A stretch of 64,000 bases of DNA from Pseudomonas sp. efr-133-TYG-5 (GCF_030209175.1 NZ_JARVSM010000001.1:372001-436000); one strand, 5' to 3'. Shown: positions 9,040 through 18,930, numbered from the stretch's first letter. Made by a program: numbers and translations. The notes: a model not told the origin generated them from the sequence alone.

Positions 9040-9489
9040 TCATTGGCCTCCAGCCATGCGGGTCAGCGGCGCCAGACCCGTGCTGAGAGAACGGTTGATG
9101 GTGTTGGAGATCGTGCCGCCACCGCCGCCGCCATGACCGGCGCTCATGCCGGGCAGGCCGTTGGGATTGGTCAGGACGTTCATGCCGGGCATGTTCGCGG
9201 TGGGCGTGACAATGTTGCCGCTGATGGAGGAACCACTGGCGACACTGGCAAACTCACCGTCATTGAGTTCGGTGCTGGTCATTGCCTGATCGATCCGTCC
9301 GGAAGGGTTGGCATTGACAGTCGTCGGGTAGGGGTCTTTGCCGCCACTGCGGCCAATCGGAATCGGCTGAACGTCCCGATTGAGTACGATCACGCCATTG
9401 CCTTCGGCCTGAACGTTGAAACTGAGGATGGTGCTGGCTGCTGATCCGATCAGCAGAAGGCAGGTCAAGCCTTTATTGATATTCCCCAC
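9040..9489 (-). CDS. fapA: FapA, periplasmic chaperone-like Fap protein
   Basis: 149 residues, the first gene of fapABCDEF. A hydrophobic N-terminus (LTCLLLIGSAASTILS) looks like a signal peptide; the rest is Gly/Asn-rich and disordered in appearance. FapA influences the balance of FapB and FapC in the periplasm. The start codon is GTG at 9489, with AAGGAA about 8 bases upstream; no better in-frame start exists. The 5' leader from the predicted sigma54 start site is only about 43 bases. Confidence 0.9.
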   Translation of the reverse strand: MGNINKGLTCLLLIGSAASTILSFNVQAEGNGVIVLNRDVQPIPIGRSGGKDPYPTTVNANPSGRIDQAMTSTELNDGEFASVASGSSISGNIVTPTANMPGMNVLTNPNGLPGMSAGHGGGGGGTISNTINRSLSTGLAPLTRMAGGQ

Positions 9490-9542
9490 GGCGGCAATTC
9501 CTTCTTCAGTGGGCTGGCCCTAGTCAGCGTTGTGAAGGAGAG

Positions 9543-9558
9543 AGCGAAAGCTGTGCCG
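9543..9558 (-). promoter_or_regulatory. Predicted sigma54 (-24/-12) promoter of the fap operon
   Basis: The minus strand reads CGGCACAGCTTTCGCT. The sigma54 consensus is TGGCACGN4TTGCW; the invariant GG and GC and their spacing are kept, and only three positions differ. Transcription would start near 9532, about 43 bases before the fapA GTG. This was found by eye. Confidence 0.75.
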
Positions 9559-9606
9559 CTTTTCAAATACCTAGGAATTTCAAGGAGTTAGTCTTGAGGT
9601 ATGCAG

Positions 9607-9640
9607 CGCTGATACAGAATCTGTTTCAACGCTGAAACAG
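9607..9640. promoter_or_regulatory. Candidate enhancer sites for the fap activator
   Basis: A perfect inverted repeat CTGTTTCA (9621-9628) / TGAAACAG (9633-9640) has a four-base spacer. A near-direct copy CGCTGATACAG (9607-9617) lies 23 bp before CGCTGAAACAG (9630-9640). The centre is about 98 bp upstream of the predicted start site, a typical place for an enhancer-binding protein. Which regulator binds is inference; the adjacent VpsR-like activator is the obvious candidate. Confidence 0.55.
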
Positions 9641-9845
9641 ACCTTGTCCGGTGCAGCGAGGCAAACCCGGCGCACAGCTCTGGAACAAGGGTTTGCGCGC
9701 AGGTGTTTCATTGGCTTAACAACGCCTGTGACAAAGTGGTTAAGCACGTTCAAACGGGCACTTTGCAGGCAGGCGAGTGTTTCAGAAGTGGACACTCAAC
9801 CCCCAAAACAGGGGAAAAGGCGCGGGTTGCGGGCGCGCTGGCGAC

Positions 9846-10370
9846 TCAGGTCTGCAGCAACGCGGCGACCGCCTGAAACGCCTGCAGACGCCGCTGCGCC
9901 CAGTCACCCTGAATGATCTGCAGCGGTTGCCGATGTCGCTCCAGCCAGTCGCGGGTGGCGTTGAAGAAACTCAGGCGCTCACTCAGGTCCGGCTGACAGC
10001 GCTGGCCGTCGTCCGTCCAGTCGACGTGCTCCGGCGAGAGCAGCAGGTGCAGGTCGTAGTGCCGCGCCAGCAGTTCATCCTCCAGCCATGCCGGGCAGGC
10101 GCCGAACAGGGTCTGGCTCCAGAGCATGTTGCTCAGCAGGTGGGTGTCGAGAATCAACAAGGCTGGCCGCTGCGCGCGTGCGCGGTCTTCCCATTGCAAC
10201 TGGCCGCGGGCGATCTCGGGAATGTCCGCCAGGCAGGTGTCGCGCGGGTTCTGCTCGATGAACCAGCGCACATACTCGTCCACGCACAGGCCGCCGAACT
10301 GTTGTTGCAGGCCGGCCGCCAGCCAGCTCTTGCCCGTGGACTCCGGGCCGGTGAGGACAACGACCTTCAC
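9846..10370 (-). CDS. NadR-like P-loop ATPase / nicotinamide riboside kinase
   Basis: About 174 residues related to the kinase domain of NadR, which phosphorylates nicotinamide riboside for NAD salvage. The P-loop GPESTGKS lies near the N-terminus and is followed by an LILDTHLLSN segment. I chose the GTG at 10370 (MKVVVLTGPESTGKS): its GTGA overlaps the TGA stop of pnuC and it gives the usual short N-terminus. An ATG at 10397 would overlap pnuC by 31 bases. Only the kinase-like domain is present, with no repressor or adenylyltransferase domain. Pairing with PnuC supports the NAD-salvage role. Confidence 0.85.
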   Translation of the reverse strand: MKVVVLTGPESTGKSWLAAGLQQQFGGLCVDEYVRWFIEQNPRDTCLADIPEIARGQLQWEDRARAQRPALLILDTHLLSNMLWSQTLFGACPAWLEDELLARHYDLHLLLSPEHVDWTDDGQRCQPDLSERLSFFNATRDWLERHRQPLQIIQGDWAQRRLQAFQAVAALLQT

Positions 10371-10930
10371 GGCTGCAACGCCGGGTCGGCGCGCCATTCG
10401 CGCCAGCCTTGCAGCGCGATCAGGGTGAACAGCGCGTACAGCGCAGCGGTGAGGTACAGGCCCTTATAAAGGAACAAGCCGACGAAGATGACATCCAGCA
10501 CGAACCACAGCGCCCAGCATTGCAGACGCTTTTGCGCCATCCACAGTTGCGCGACCAGGCTGAAACCGGTCAGTGCGGCGTCGAGCCAGGGTTGCGCGGC
10601 GTCCGTCCAGTGCGCCATGGCGGCGCCGAGCAGCAGGCTGCCGATAGCGCCAACGCCCAAACCGAGCACAACCGACCGGGCATCGAGCCGGCTGACCTGG
10701 CGGCCATCCTGCAGCGCGCCGTGCCGTGTCCATTGCCACCAGCCATAGACCTGCAGCGCGGCATAGATCACTTGCAGCAACATGTCCGAATACAGCTTCA
10801 CTTCGAAAAAGATCCAGCTGTACAGCAGCACCATGACCAGCCCGATCGGCCAGCACCAGGGATTCTGTTTGACCGTCAGCCACACGGCGATCACACCGAG
10901 AGCGGCGGCAAACAGTTCGAGCCCGGACAT
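10367..10930 (-). CDS. pnuC: PnuC-family nicotinamide riboside transporter
   Basis: 187 residues with about seven hydrophobic segments. The motifs NPWCWPIGLVMVLLYSWIFF and LYSDMLLQVIYAALQVYGWW are typical of PnuC, a facilitator that imports nicotinamide riboside, with trapping by phosphorylation. The ATG at 10930 (MSGLELFAA) has AGGAACCTCC upstream; the longer frame from 11068 would start inside a REP element. The stop overlaps the start of the NadR-like kinase, so the two form a small NAD-salvage operon. Confidence 0.9.
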   Translation of the reverse strand: MSGLELFAAALGVIAVWLTVKQNPWCWPIGLVMVLLYSWIFFEVKLYSDMLLQVIYAALQVYGWWQWTRHGALQDGRQVSRLDARSVVLGLGVGAIGSLLLGAAMAHWTDAAQPWLDAALTGFSLVAQLWMAQKRLQCWALWFVLDVIFVGLFLYKGLYLTAALYALFTLIALQGWREWRADPALQP

Positions 10931-10982
10931 GGAGGTTCCTATGGGAGTGGGAGAAGGGGGCGGATTGTACCGAGAAAACCTG

Positions 10983-11072
10983 CAGGCGGGAGCCTGCTCG
11001 CGACAGCGTTTTGTCAGCCCATTCAATATCGACTGACAGGACGCCTTCGCGAGCAGGCTCGCTCCCACAGGG
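10983..11072. repeat. REP pair (GAGCAGGCTCGCTCCC class)
   Basis: Two inverted copies of a Pseudomonas REP core, GGGAGCCTGCTCGCGA near 10988-11003 and TCGCGAGCAGGCTCGCTCCC near 11047-11066, are separated by about 40 bases. Each copy holds its own small palindrome. The pair sits between the chemoreceptor gene and pnuC. Confidence 0.75.
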
Positions 11073-11080
11073 GGATGTCG

Positions 11081-12715
11081 CTACACGCGGAACTGGCGCA
11101 GCAGGCCGTTGAGTTGTTCGCTCAATTGACCGAGTCGCACACTGGCTGCGCTCGATTGCTCGGCCGCCAGCGCGGTGCTGTGCGACAACCCCGCCGCCTG
11201 GGTGACGTTCTGGTTGATGTCCTCGACCACATGCGCCTGTTGCAGGGTGGCGCTGGCAATCGAGGCGTTGAGGCCGTTGAGGTTGCGCAGGGCCTGGCCG
11301 ATGGCATTCAGACTGGCCCCGGCGAGCCCGGCCTGTTCGATGGTCAGTTGCGAAGCCTTGCTGCTGTCGCCGATCACTTTCACCGCGGCTTCCGAATGAT
11401 TCTGCAGGCGCTCGATCATCGACTGGATTTCTGCCGTGGACTTCTGCGTGCGCTGGGCCAACAGGCGAACTTCGTCGGCCACCACGGCAAAACCGCGACC
11501 CTGCTCGCCGGCCCGTGCCGCTTCAATCGCGGCGTTGAGGGCGAGCAGGTTGGTCTGTTCGGCGATCGAACGGATCACCTCCAGCACGCTGCCGATCTGG
11601 GTGCTTTCCGCGGCCAGGGTGCGTATGACCTCGACCGCCTGATCGATGGTGCCGGACAGCTTGTCGATCTGTTGCAGGCTGCCATCGATGTTGACCTGGC
11701 CCTGCTGCGCCTGCGCCTCGGCATCACGCATTTCGTTGGCCGCGTGCTCGGCATTCTTCGCCACATCCTGCACGCCGTAAGTGACTTCGTTGATGGCCGT
11801 GGCCACCAGCTCCATCTGCTGCGATTGCTGCTGGCTGCGCTGCTGGGCCTGGGTGGCATCGTTGCCCAGCTCGCTGGATGACTGACCCAGGGCACTGGCG
11901 GACACCTGCAGCTCACCGATGACGCGGCGCAGCTTGGCGGTGAAGGCATTGAAGTGGTGGGCCAGCTCGGTGACTTCGTCCTGGCCGTGGGTATCGAGGC
12001 TGCGCGTCAGGTCGCTTTCGCCGCTGGCGATATTGGCCATGGCGTTCACGGTTTCCTGCAACGGGCGGACGATACTGCGGGCAATCAGAATCACCAGCAG
12101 GGCCATGATCAGCGCAATCGCCAGGCCGACGACCGACGCCTTGAGCACCTGACCCTGGAATTCAGCCTGGACGTCATCGACATACACGCCGGAACCGATG
12201 ACCCAGCCCCACGGCTCGAACAGTTTCACGTAGGAGGTCTTGGCCACGGGCTCGCTGGCGCCGGGCTTCGGCCAACGGTAATCGACCATGCCTGCGCCCT
12301 TGGACCTGGCAATGGCGACCATCTCATTGAACACGGCAAAGCCGTCGGGATCGCGGATCGCCGCCAGGTTCTGGCCTTCGAGCTTGGGATTGGCCGGGTG
12401 CATGACCATCACCGGGGTGAGGTCGTTGATCCAGAAGTAATCGTTCTGGTCGTAGCGCAGGCCGCGAATAGCGGTCAGGGCCTGTTTCTGCGCGGCGTCG
12501 CGGCTCAGGGTGCCAGCGGCTTCCAGGCCCTGGTAATAGCTGAGCACGCCGCTGGCGGTCTGCACCACGTGCTGGGTTTTCTGGGCCTTGGCGTGATAGA
12601 GGTCATCGTGGATCTGCTTGAGCATCAACACGCCGAGGGTCAGCAACATGACCACCGCCACAATCAAGATGAGCCACAAGCGTCGGCTGATCGACACACT
12701 GCGCAAGCTGTTCAT
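11081..12715 (-). CDS. Methyl-accepting chemotaxis protein with Cache sensor
   Basis: 544 residues. A first membrane segment ([20 protein letters not shown]) is followed by a periplasmic single Cache domain, with [16 protein letters not shown] and [14 protein letters not shown] as hallmarks. Then come a second membrane segment, a HAMP domain and a long cytoplasmic signalling domain with the conserved hairpin tip [20 protein letters not shown]. Such receptors often sense small organic acids; the ligand cannot be read here. The ATG at 12715 has GGAGTG upstream. It is transcribed away from uppP. Confidence 0.93.
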   Translation of the reverse strand: MNSLRSVSISRRLWLILIVAVVMLLTLGVLMLKQIHDDLYHAKAQKTQHVVQTASGVLSYYQGLEAAGTLSRDAAQKQALTAIRGLRYDQNDYFWINDLTPVMVMHPANPKLEGQNLAAIRDPDGFAVFNEMVAIARSKGAGMVDYRWPKPGASEPVAKTSYVKLFEPWGWVIGSGVYVDDVQAEFQGQVLKASVVGLAIALIMALLVILIARSIVRPLQETVNAMANIASGESDLTRSLDTHGQDEVTELAHHFNAFTAKLRRVIGELQVSASALGQSSSELGNDATQAQQRSQQQSQQMELVATAINEVTYGVQDVAKNAEHAANEMRDAEAQAQQGQVNIDGSLQQIDKLSGTIDQAVEVIRTLAAESTQIGSVLEVIRSIAEQTNLLALNAAIEAARAGEQGRGFAVVADEVRLLAQRTQKSTAEIQSMIERLQNHSEAAVKVIGDSSKASQLTIEQAGLAGASLNAIGQALRNLNGLNASIASATLQQAHVVEDINQNVTQAAGLSHSTALAAEQSSAASVRLGQLSEQLNGLLRQFRV

Positions 12716-13007
12716 AACGCGGTCACTCCGGATTCTTTTTCTTGTAATAAAACGACGCCAGCATCCAACCACGTTTTGCGTGTCGGGCCTACGCGACCCA
12801 AGTCGTATAACGCGGCAGCGCTATTACGGCTCGTCTGATAAGATTTCGGCCCCGCGCGTGAAAACCTGAGTCCAAGTTGTTTTTTCACGGAATTTTGACT
12901 GTTTCGTGTGGATCCTGTGCGCGCGAGGACAGCTACGCTGATCGCAGTGAACGCTTTAGATAAATACTATCGGGGCATGCCATGTGGCATCGCTTCTTGG
13001 GGGATTG
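12716..13007. promoter_or_regulatory. Divergent promoter region, chemoreceptor / uppP
   Basis: 292 bases without a gene. It holds the promoters for the leftward chemoreceptor gene and rightward uppP. A TTGACT box near 12895 could be a -35 for uppP. No terminator, repeat or riboswitch-like fold stands out. Confidence 0.35.
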
Positions 13008-13838
13008 ATGGATCTTTGGACTGCCTTTCAGGCACTGATTCTTGGCGTTGTAGAAGGGCTGACGGAGTTTTTGCCCATATCCAGTACCGGACACCAGATC
13101 ATCGTTGCGGACTTGCTCGACTTCGGTGGCGAGCGGGCCATGGCGTTCAACATCATTATTCAGCTTGGCGCCATCCTCGCGGTGGTCTGGGAGTTTCGCC
13201 GCAAGATTCTTGATGTGGTCGTGGGTCTGCCGACGCAGCCCAGCGCCCGACGCTTTACCGTCAATCTGTTGATCGCTTTCCTGCCTGCCGTCGTGCTGGG
13301 CGTGATCTTTGCCGATCTGATTCACCAATACCTGTTCAACCCGATCACCGTTGCCACGGCACTGGTGGTGGGCGGCTTCATCATGTTGTGGGCCGAGCGC
13401 CGGCAACACGCCGTGCACGCCGAAACCGTGGATGAGATCACCTGGAAAGACGCACTGAAAGTCGGTTTCGCCCAATGCCTGGCGATGATCCCCGGCACCT
13501 CGCGCTCTGGCTCGACCATCATCGGCGGCCTGCTGTTCGGCCTGTCGCGCAAGACCGCCACGGAGTTCTCGTTCTTCCTGGCCATGCCAACCATGGTCGG
13601 TGCAGCGGTGTATTCGGGCTACAAGTACCGGCACATGTTCGTCCCGGCGGATTTCCCGGTGTTCGCCATCGGCTTCGTCACGGCGTTCATCTTTGCCATG
13701 ATCGCCGTGCGCGGCCTGCTCAAGTTCATCGCCAGCCATAGCTACGCGGCGTTCGCCTGGTACCGGATCGTCTTCGGTCTGGTGATTCTGGCGACCTGGC
13801 AGTTCGGTTGGGTGGACTGGGCGGCCGCCAAGCCATGA
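13008..13838 (+). CDS. uppP: Undecaprenyl-diphosphatase UppP (BacA)
   Basis: 276 residues, a multi-pass inner-membrane enzyme that dephosphorylates undecaprenyl pyrophosphate to recycle the peptidoglycan lipid carrier; extra copies give bacitracin resistance. The first motif [14 protein letters not shown] (E16-H29) and the second motif [12 protein letters not shown] carry the catalytic Glu, His and Arg residues. The ATG at 13008 is preceded by GGGGGA. The stop overlaps the next gene by ATGA, so the DUF1294 gene is co-translated. Confidence 0.96.
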   Translation: MDLWTAFQALILGVVEGLTEFLPISSTGHQIIVADLLDFGGERAMAFNIIIQLGAILAVVWEFRRKILDVVVGLPTQPSARRFTVNLLIAFLPAVVLGVIFADLIHQYLFNPITVATALVVGGFIMLWAERRQHAVHAETVDEITWKDALKVGFAQCLAMIPGTSRSGSTIIGGLLFGLSRKTATEFSFFLAMPTMVGAAVYSGYKYRHMFVPADFPVFAIGFVTAFIFAMIAVRGLLKFIASHSYAAFAWYRIVFGLVILATWQFGWVDWAAAKP

Positions 13839-14263
13839 GTGATTCCCGTGCCCGTCGTCCCGAAGGTCGTCCATCGGGCGGCAATGTGCAGAATCTGAAA
13901 GTCAAACTGCTGGTGTTGGCCATCGTCTGTGCGTTGCCGCTGTCCGGCTCGCTGGCGATGTGGCTGCACGGCATCTCGCTGATACCGCTGGCGGCTTACG
14001 GCATCGTCAGCGTGCTGGCGTTCTTTCTGTACTGGAGCGACAAGCGCAAGGCCCGCAGCGACAGCTGGCGGACACCGGAGAACATCCTTCACGCGGTGGA
14101 GCTGGCCGGCGGCTGGCCGGGTGCGCTGATCGCCCAGCAGGTGTTCCGGCACAAGACACGCAAGGTGTCGTTCCAGATTCTGTTCTGGATGATCGTCGTG
14201 CTGCACCAGGTGTTCTGGATCGATCAGTTGTTCCTCGGCTCGAACCTGCTGGCCCTGTTCTAG
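13835..14263 (+). CDS. DUF1294 family membrane protein
   Basis: 142 residues. A basic N-terminus is followed by two hydrophobic segments ([20 protein letters not shown] and [20 protein letters not shown]). Then comes the characteristic [19 protein letters not shown] and [19 protein letters not shown] region of DUF1294, and a final membrane segment. Function is unknown. Its ATG overlaps the uppP stop (ATGA), which fixes the start and implies translational coupling with uppP. Confidence 0.88.
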   Translation: MSDSRARRPEGRPSGGNVQNLKVKLLVLAIVCALPLSGSLAMWLHGISLIPLAAYGIVSVLAFFLYWSDKRKARSDSWRTPENILHAVELAGGWPGALIAQQVFRHKTRKVSFQILFWMIVVLHQVFWIDQLFLGSNLLALF

Positions 14264-14276
14264 ACGCCGCCATCCA

Positions 14277-14312
14277 CCCCCGCCGGCGCCGCTTCGGCAG
14301 CGCCGGCGGGAG
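14277..14312. terminator. Hairpin between convergent genes
   Basis: CCGCCGGCGC (14280-14289) pairs with GCGCCGGCGG (14300-14309). It lies between the DUF1294 gene and the convergent YjbR-like gene. There is no T-run, so it may be a boundary hairpin rather than a strong intrinsic terminator. Confidence 0.5.
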
Positions 14313-14316
14313 GGCG

Positions 14317-14676
14317 CTAGAGCAGCAGACCGACCTGGGTTTTCTTCGGCAACCTGCTTACCACCAACTGATGCGAGCGCTGCAGCAGCCCTTGCAGTTC
14401 CTCCGCGCCTAACGGGTAGGGCGGGTGCATGATGATCCACTGCGCACGCGCCAGGTAAGGTGCCGGATGAATGCCCGGGCGGTCGCAATGGCCGAGAAAC
14501 AGATCCTTGTCGACCTTGAACGCCAGCGAGTCACCGCGCAGGCCCTGCAAGGCGAACATCTTGTTGCCGGCAATCGAAAACACCCGCACGCCGCCCCACT
14601 TGTAGTCTTCCCGGGCACCGGGCAGGGCCAGGCAGAACGCCGCGACATCCGCCTCGCTCATCTTCGTTGATTTCAT
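14317..14676 (-). CDS. MmcQ/YjbR family DNA-binding-like protein
   Basis: 119 residues. The motifs FCLALPGAREDYKWGGVRVF, KMFALQGL, LAFKVDKDLF and the end PKKTQVGLLL are those of the MmcQ/YjbR family, small single-domain proteins with a CyaY-like fold. Their role is not well established. The ATG at 14676 overlaps the stop of the LysR gene (ATGA), so the two form a translationally coupled pair. Confidence 0.85.
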   Translation of the reverse strand: MKSTKMSEADVAAFCLALPGAREDYKWGGVRVFSIAGNKMFALQGLRGDSLAFKVDKDLFLGHCDRPGIHPAPYLARAQWIIMHPPYPLGAEELQGLLQRSHQLVVSRLPKKTQVGLLL

Positions 14677-15581
14677 AACAACCGCTCCCCACAGGCATTG
14701 AACGATTCGACCAGATGATCGATCCAGGCGCGCACCGCCGGCATTACCCCGCGCCGGTGCGGATAAACCGCTTGCAGCCAGCCACCGGGCAGCGACCATT
14801 GCGGCAGCAATTGCACCAGGGCGCCACTGCGCAGTTCGGCTTCGCAATACATCATCGGCAACAGGGTGAAACCCTGGCCAGCCAGCACGCAGGTCTTGCG
14901 CACCACGAAATCGTCGATGCCCAGGCGGGCTTCCAGCGCCAAGTCGCAGCTTTTGCCGTGCTGGTCGAGCAAACGCACGTGCACCAAGCGGTCGGCCTCC
15001 AGCGCGCCCAACACCGGCAGGTTCTTCAGGTCCTGAGGGGTTTCGATGGATTTGCCTTCGACAAAGCCCGGGCTCGCCACCACGACCATCTGCGCCTGAC
15101 GCAAGCGGCGCGTGACCAGCAGCGGATCCTCGTCACCCAACTCCCGCACGCGCAGAGCCACGTCGAACCCTTCGGCAACCAGGTCCACCCGGCGATTGAG
15201 CAGTACCACTTCCAGTTGCACCTGCGGGAATTTGCCGAGGAATTCGCTGATGACCCACGGCAGCATCTCCCGGGCCAGACCCGTTGGGCACGACACCCGC
15301 AAACGGCCACGCGGTTCGCTGGACATACTGGCCACCGCTTCGTCGGCCATTTCCGCTTCCAGCAACATCGCCTGGCAGTGGCGCAGGTAGCGCTCGCCGA
15401 CCGCGGTGAGGTTCAGCTGCCGCGTGGTGCGTTGCAGCAAACGCGCGCCGAGGCGTTCTTCCAGCTCAGCGATGCGCCGTGACAGGCGTGACTTGGGAAT
15501 GCCGAGCAAACGGCCAGCAGCGGCGAAGCCACCGGCCTCGACCACCTTGGCGAAATAGTAGAGATCGTTGAGGTCTTGCAT
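14673..15581 (-). CDS. LysR-family transcriptional regulator
   Basis: 302 residues. The N-terminal winged helix (AKVVEAGGFAAAGRLLGIPKS, RLSRRIAELEERLGARLLQR) is followed by a LysR substrate-binding domain from about residue 90. It is divergent from azoR with 127 bases between starts, so azoR is a likely target. The sub-type resembles regulators that control divergent quinone or azo reductases, but the inducer cannot be inferred. Confidence 0.92.
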   Translation of the reverse strand: MQDLNDLYYFAKVVEAGGFAAAGRLLGIPKSRLSRRIAELEERLGARLLQRTTRQLNLTAVGERYLRHCQAMLLEAEMADEAVASMSSEPRGRLRVSCPTGLAREMLPWVISEFLGKFPQVQLEVVLLNRRVDLVAEGFDVALRVRELGDEDPLLVTRRLRQAQMVVVASPGFVEGKSIETPQDLKNLPVLGALEADRLVHVRLLDQHGKSCDLALEARLGIDDFVVRKTCVLAGQGFTLLPMMYCEAELRSGALVQLLPQWSLPGGWLQAVYPHRRGVMPAVRAWIDHLVESFNACGERLL

Positions 15582-15708
15582 AGGGGAATCCAGCTGTTCT
15601 ATCAGTGGGACGAACTATCGCATTGTCGGCGTCTAATCAGCTATTGGTTTCGTCGGTAGGATTGTCTCCATTCCGTCGCCACCGGCGATTCCTTCCAGGA
15701 GATTCCAC

Positions 15709-16320
15709 ATGAAACTGCTGCACATCGATTCGAGCATTCTGGGCGACAACTCCGCTTCCCGTCAGTTGAGCAGTCAGGTCGTCAAAGCCTGGCAGGCGGC
15801 CGAGCCGAGCGCCGTGGTGACCTACCGTGACCTGGCGGCCGATGCCATCAGCCACTTCTCCTCGACCACCCTGGTCGCTGCGGGTACCACCGCTGAACTG
15901 CGCGACGCCGCGCAACAGCACGAAGCCGAACTGAGCGCCAGCACCCTGGCCGAATTCATCGCGGCCGACGCCGTGGTGATCGCAGCGCCCATGTACAACT
16001 TCACCGTGCCAACCCAGCTCAAGGCCTGGATCGACCGCGTTGCCGTGGCCGGCCAGACGTTCCGCTACACCGAGGCCGGCCCTGAAGGCCTGTGCGGTGG
16101 CAAGAAAGTGGTGATCGTGTCGACCTCCGGCGGCATTCATGCCGGCCAGGCCAGCGGCATCGCCCACGAAGAATATCTGAAGCTGGTACTGGGCTTCCTC
16201 GGCATCACCGACATCGAAGTGGTGCGCGCCGAAGGTCTGGCCTACGGCGAAGAAGTGCGCAACAACGCCATGAGCGCTGCGCAGGCACGCATCAGCGAGC
16301 AGCTGTTCGCCGCGGCGTAA
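15709..16320 (+). CDS. azoR: FMN-dependent NADH-azoreductase
   Basis: 203 residues of the flavodoxin-like AzoR family, which reduces azo dyes and quinones with NAD(P)H. The FMN-binding start [20 protein letters not shown], the [18 protein letters not shown] loop and the VSTSGGIH segment are diagnostic. AGGAGA lies before the ATG at 15709. It is divergent from the LysR-type gene, its probable regulator. Length is normal and no motif is missing. Confidence 0.95.
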   Translation: MKLLHIDSSILGDNSASRQLSSQVVKAWQAAEPSAVVTYRDLAADAISHFSSTTLVAAGTTAELRDAAQQHEAELSASTLAEFIAADAVVIAAPMYNFTVPTQLKAWIDRVAVAGQTFRYTEAGPEGLCGGKKVVIVSTSGGIHAGQASGIAHEEYLKLVLGFLGITDIEVVRAEGLAYGEEVRNNAMSAAQARISEQLFAAA

Positions 16321-16558
16321 GGCTTGTGTAAAAGATCAGCCGCGGTTCAGGCAATCGGCAAAAAACTCTGTATTCTGGTTCTGCAAGGGCCAGGTACGGA
16401 GTTTTTTGTTTCTGACTGTTACATAATCTGGCCCGGGTTATGCAGTCTTGCGATCAACGTCTGAGTGCAGCGCCACGCCGGATGAGCGGATCCCCGGGAT
16501 ATCGGGCGGCGCCACACGAAGGATCTTTGGATTGAGTAACAACAGGGTGGGGCAGCCC

Positions 16559-17596
16559 ATGATGCGTCTTTGTGCAACGTTACTGATTTGCCTGCTCGGC
16601 AGCCTGAATTCAGTGCACGCGGCCCCCGGCTTGCACCCGCGCTGGAGCGTCGGTTATCACGAAATGACGTTCCTCGATCCGCTCGACCTGCAACCGATGC
16701 GCGCGATTGCCTTCTATCCTTCCAGCGACCGCGAACATGTCAGCCTGCTCGAGGGCTATTCGGTCGAAGCCGGTGCCGACGCCAAAGTCGCCATCGGCCG
16801 GTTTCCGATGCTGATGCTGTCCCACGGCAATACCGGCACGCCGCTGGCGCTGCATGACCTGGCCACGTCGCTGGCACGCAAGGGATTTGTCGTGGTGGCG
16901 GTAATCCATCCCGGCGACAACTCCAAGGATCACAGTCGCCTCGGCACCCTGAGTAACCTGTACGGACGGCCGATCCAGATTTCCGAAGCCATTACCGCCA
17001 CCCTTGGCGATCGCATGCTGGCGCCGTTCGTGAACGCCGATCAGGTCGGGGTGATCGGCTATTCGGCCGGTGGCGAAACCGCGTTGATTCTCTCCGGCGC
17101 GCAGCCGGATCTGGATCGCCTGCGCCGATACTGCCAGGAGCGCCCGGACGACCGCGACGCCTGCAACACTCAGGGCGAGTTGATCGTCGACCGCGATGAC
17201 CTGCAGCCGGTGGCTGACCCGCGGGTGCACGCCTTGCTGCTGATGGCGCCGCTGAGCCTCAAGTTCGGTCGCCATACCCTGGCGGACGTGCATGTGCCGG
17301 TGCTGCTGTACAGCGGCGATGGCGACAAACTGGTGGCCTTCGACAAGAACGCCGCCGCCCTGGCGCGCAAGCTGCCGACCGCACCGGACTTCAAGTTGCT
17401 GGCGGGGGCAGGGCACTTCGTATTCATGGCGCCGTGCAATGAAGAGCAGATCCGTGCCATGCCGGCGCTGTGCACAGACGCTGACGGCGTGGATCGCGAA
17501 GACATCCACCGCAACCTGATCTCCGAGGCCGGGCGCTTCTTCTCCCATGCGCTGGGCAAGCCCGATCGGGCCGGGATGCAGACGGCGGATCAATAG
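16559..17596 (+). CDS. Exported alpha/beta hydrolase, dienelactone-hydrolase-like
   Basis: About 345 residues. A signal peptide (LCATLLICLLGSLNSVHAAP) precedes an alpha/beta hydrolase domain with the nucleophile elbow GYSAGG, an oxyanion-type MLSHGNTGTP segment and a late GAGHFVFM histidine. It resembles predicted dienelactone hydrolases; the substrate is unknown. The ATG at 16559 follows GGGTGGGG; a second ATG is adjacent. The upstream 238 bases hold no gene that I can support. Confidence 0.8.
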   Translation: MMRLCATLLICLLGSLNSVHAAPGLHPRWSVGYHEMTFLDPLDLQPMRAIAFYPSSDREHVSLLEGYSVEAGADAKVAIGRFPMLMLSHGNTGTPLALHDLATSLARKGFVVVAVIHPGDNSKDHSRLGTLSNLYGRPIQISEAITATLGDRMLAPFVNADQVGVIGYSAGGETALILSGAQPDLDRLRRYCQERPDDRDACNTQGELIVDRDDLQPVADPRVHALLLMAPLSLKFGRHTLADVHVPVLLYSGDGDKLVAFDKNAAALARKLPTAPDFKLLAGAGHFVFMAPCNEEQIRAMPALCTDADGVDREDIHRNLISEAGRFFSHALGKPDRAGMQTADQ

Positions 17597-17645
17597 GCCT
17601 GCGACGTTGCGACTTCTGCAGCGTCCAGGTCAGCGCAAGGCGTTT

Positions 17646-18833
17646 TCAGCCCAGGGCCCGACGCTTGAGCAGCAAGGTCAGGCCTAACCCGCTCACCGAC
17701 AGCAGCGCTGCGCAGAAGAAAATCCACGAGTAGCCGAGATTCAACGCCACCGCGCCCATCAGCGGCCCGGCAATCGCCAGCGCCAGATCGAAGAACACCG
17801 CGTAGGCGCTCAACCCGGCGCCACGGCTGGAGTTCGGCACCTGTTTGATCGCCTCCACACCCAGCGCCGGGTACACCAATGACAAGCCGAAACCGGCCAG
17901 CCCCGCGCCGATCAACGCATAACCGGTCGACGGCGCCAGCCACAACAGCACCAGGCCGACGGTTTCGATGCTCATGCAGGCAATGGCCGAGGTGAAGCCG
18001 CCGAAACGGCCGATGGCCGAGATGAACAGCAGTCGCGACAGAATGAAGCACACGCCGAAGACCGTCAGGCAATACGCGGCGCCGGTCCAGCCGCGATTGA
18101 GGTAATACAGGGTAATGAAGGTGGTCAGGGTGCCGTAGCCGATCGAGGCCAGGCTCAGGCTTGCACCAAAGGGCGCGATCCGGCCGAACACCGCCCAGAA
18201 CGGCAGGCGTTCACCGCGCACCACGGGCACCGAGGGTTTGTTGCGGATCAGCAGCAGTGCCCCGGCAGCGAGCAGCGACAGAGCGATGCCGAGGCTCTCG
18301 AAGCCATAGTCGGCGACCATCACCACCCCCAGCGGCGCGCCAATGGCGATGGCGCCGTAGGAAGCAATGCCATTCCAGGAAATCGAGCGCGCAGTATGCT
18401 CGGCGCCGACCTGGCCCATGCACCAACTGATGGTGCCGACGCCGATCAGGCCTTGGGCGATGCCCAGCAGCAGACGCCCGCCGATGAGAATCATCAGGCT
18501 GAGCAGCGGCCAGCCTTGCAACAGTGTCGACAGCAGCGTCAGCAGGCCGCTCAAGACGATCCCCGCCAAGCCGTAGACAATCGCCCGTTTGGTGCCGATG
18601 TTGTCCGACATGCGCCCGGCCATCGGGCGGCTGAGCAGGGTGGCCAGGTATTGCGAGCCGATCACCAGCCCGGCGATCACCGCGCTGAAGCCCAGTTGCT
18701 CGTGGACATAACCGGGCAACACGGCGATCGGCAGGCCGATGCAGAGGAAGGCAATAAAGGTATAGAAAACGATGGAGACGATCTGCAGGGTGATCGCCAT
18801 GGAGCTTGGCGGTGGCAGTTGCTGCGCAGACAT
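17646..18833 (-). CDS. MFS transporter, YhhS-like
   Basis: 395 residues with about twelve membrane segments. The MFS loop signature is seen as RPMAGRMSDNIGTKRAI between the second and third segments. It resembles the YhhS/arabinose-efflux group. The substrate is not predictable. I chose the ATG at 18833 (MSAQQLPPPSS) because the 29 extra residues of the longer frame look non-coding and hydrophilic. It stands alone. Confidence 0.88.
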   Translation of the reverse strand: MSAQQLPPPSSMAITLQIVSIVFYTFIAFLCIGLPIAVLPGYVHEQLGFSAVIAGLVIGSQYLATLLSRPMAGRMSDNIGTKRAIVYGLAGIVLSGLLTLLSTLLQGWPLLSLMILIGGRLLLGIAQGLIGVGTISWCMGQVGAEHTARSISWNGIASYGAIAIGAPLGVVMVADYGFESLGIALSLLAAGALLLIRNKPSVPVVRGERLPFWAVFGRIAPFGASLSLASIGYGTLTTFITLYYLNRGWTGAAYCLTVFGVCFILSRLLFISAIGRFGGFTSAIACMSIETVGLVLLWLAPSTGYALIGAGLAGFGLSLVYPALGVEAIKQVPNSSRGAGLSAYAVFFDLALAIAGPLMGAVALNLGYSWIFFCAALLSVSGLGLTLLLKRRALG

Positions 18834-18930
18834 GGGAACTCGTTCGCGGGCGGCGGTGGGAGAGTCCGCATCATGGCTTCTGTCCGCGATAAAAGAAAGC
18901 AGGCTAACTATCGTTTCCACGCACCCACGG

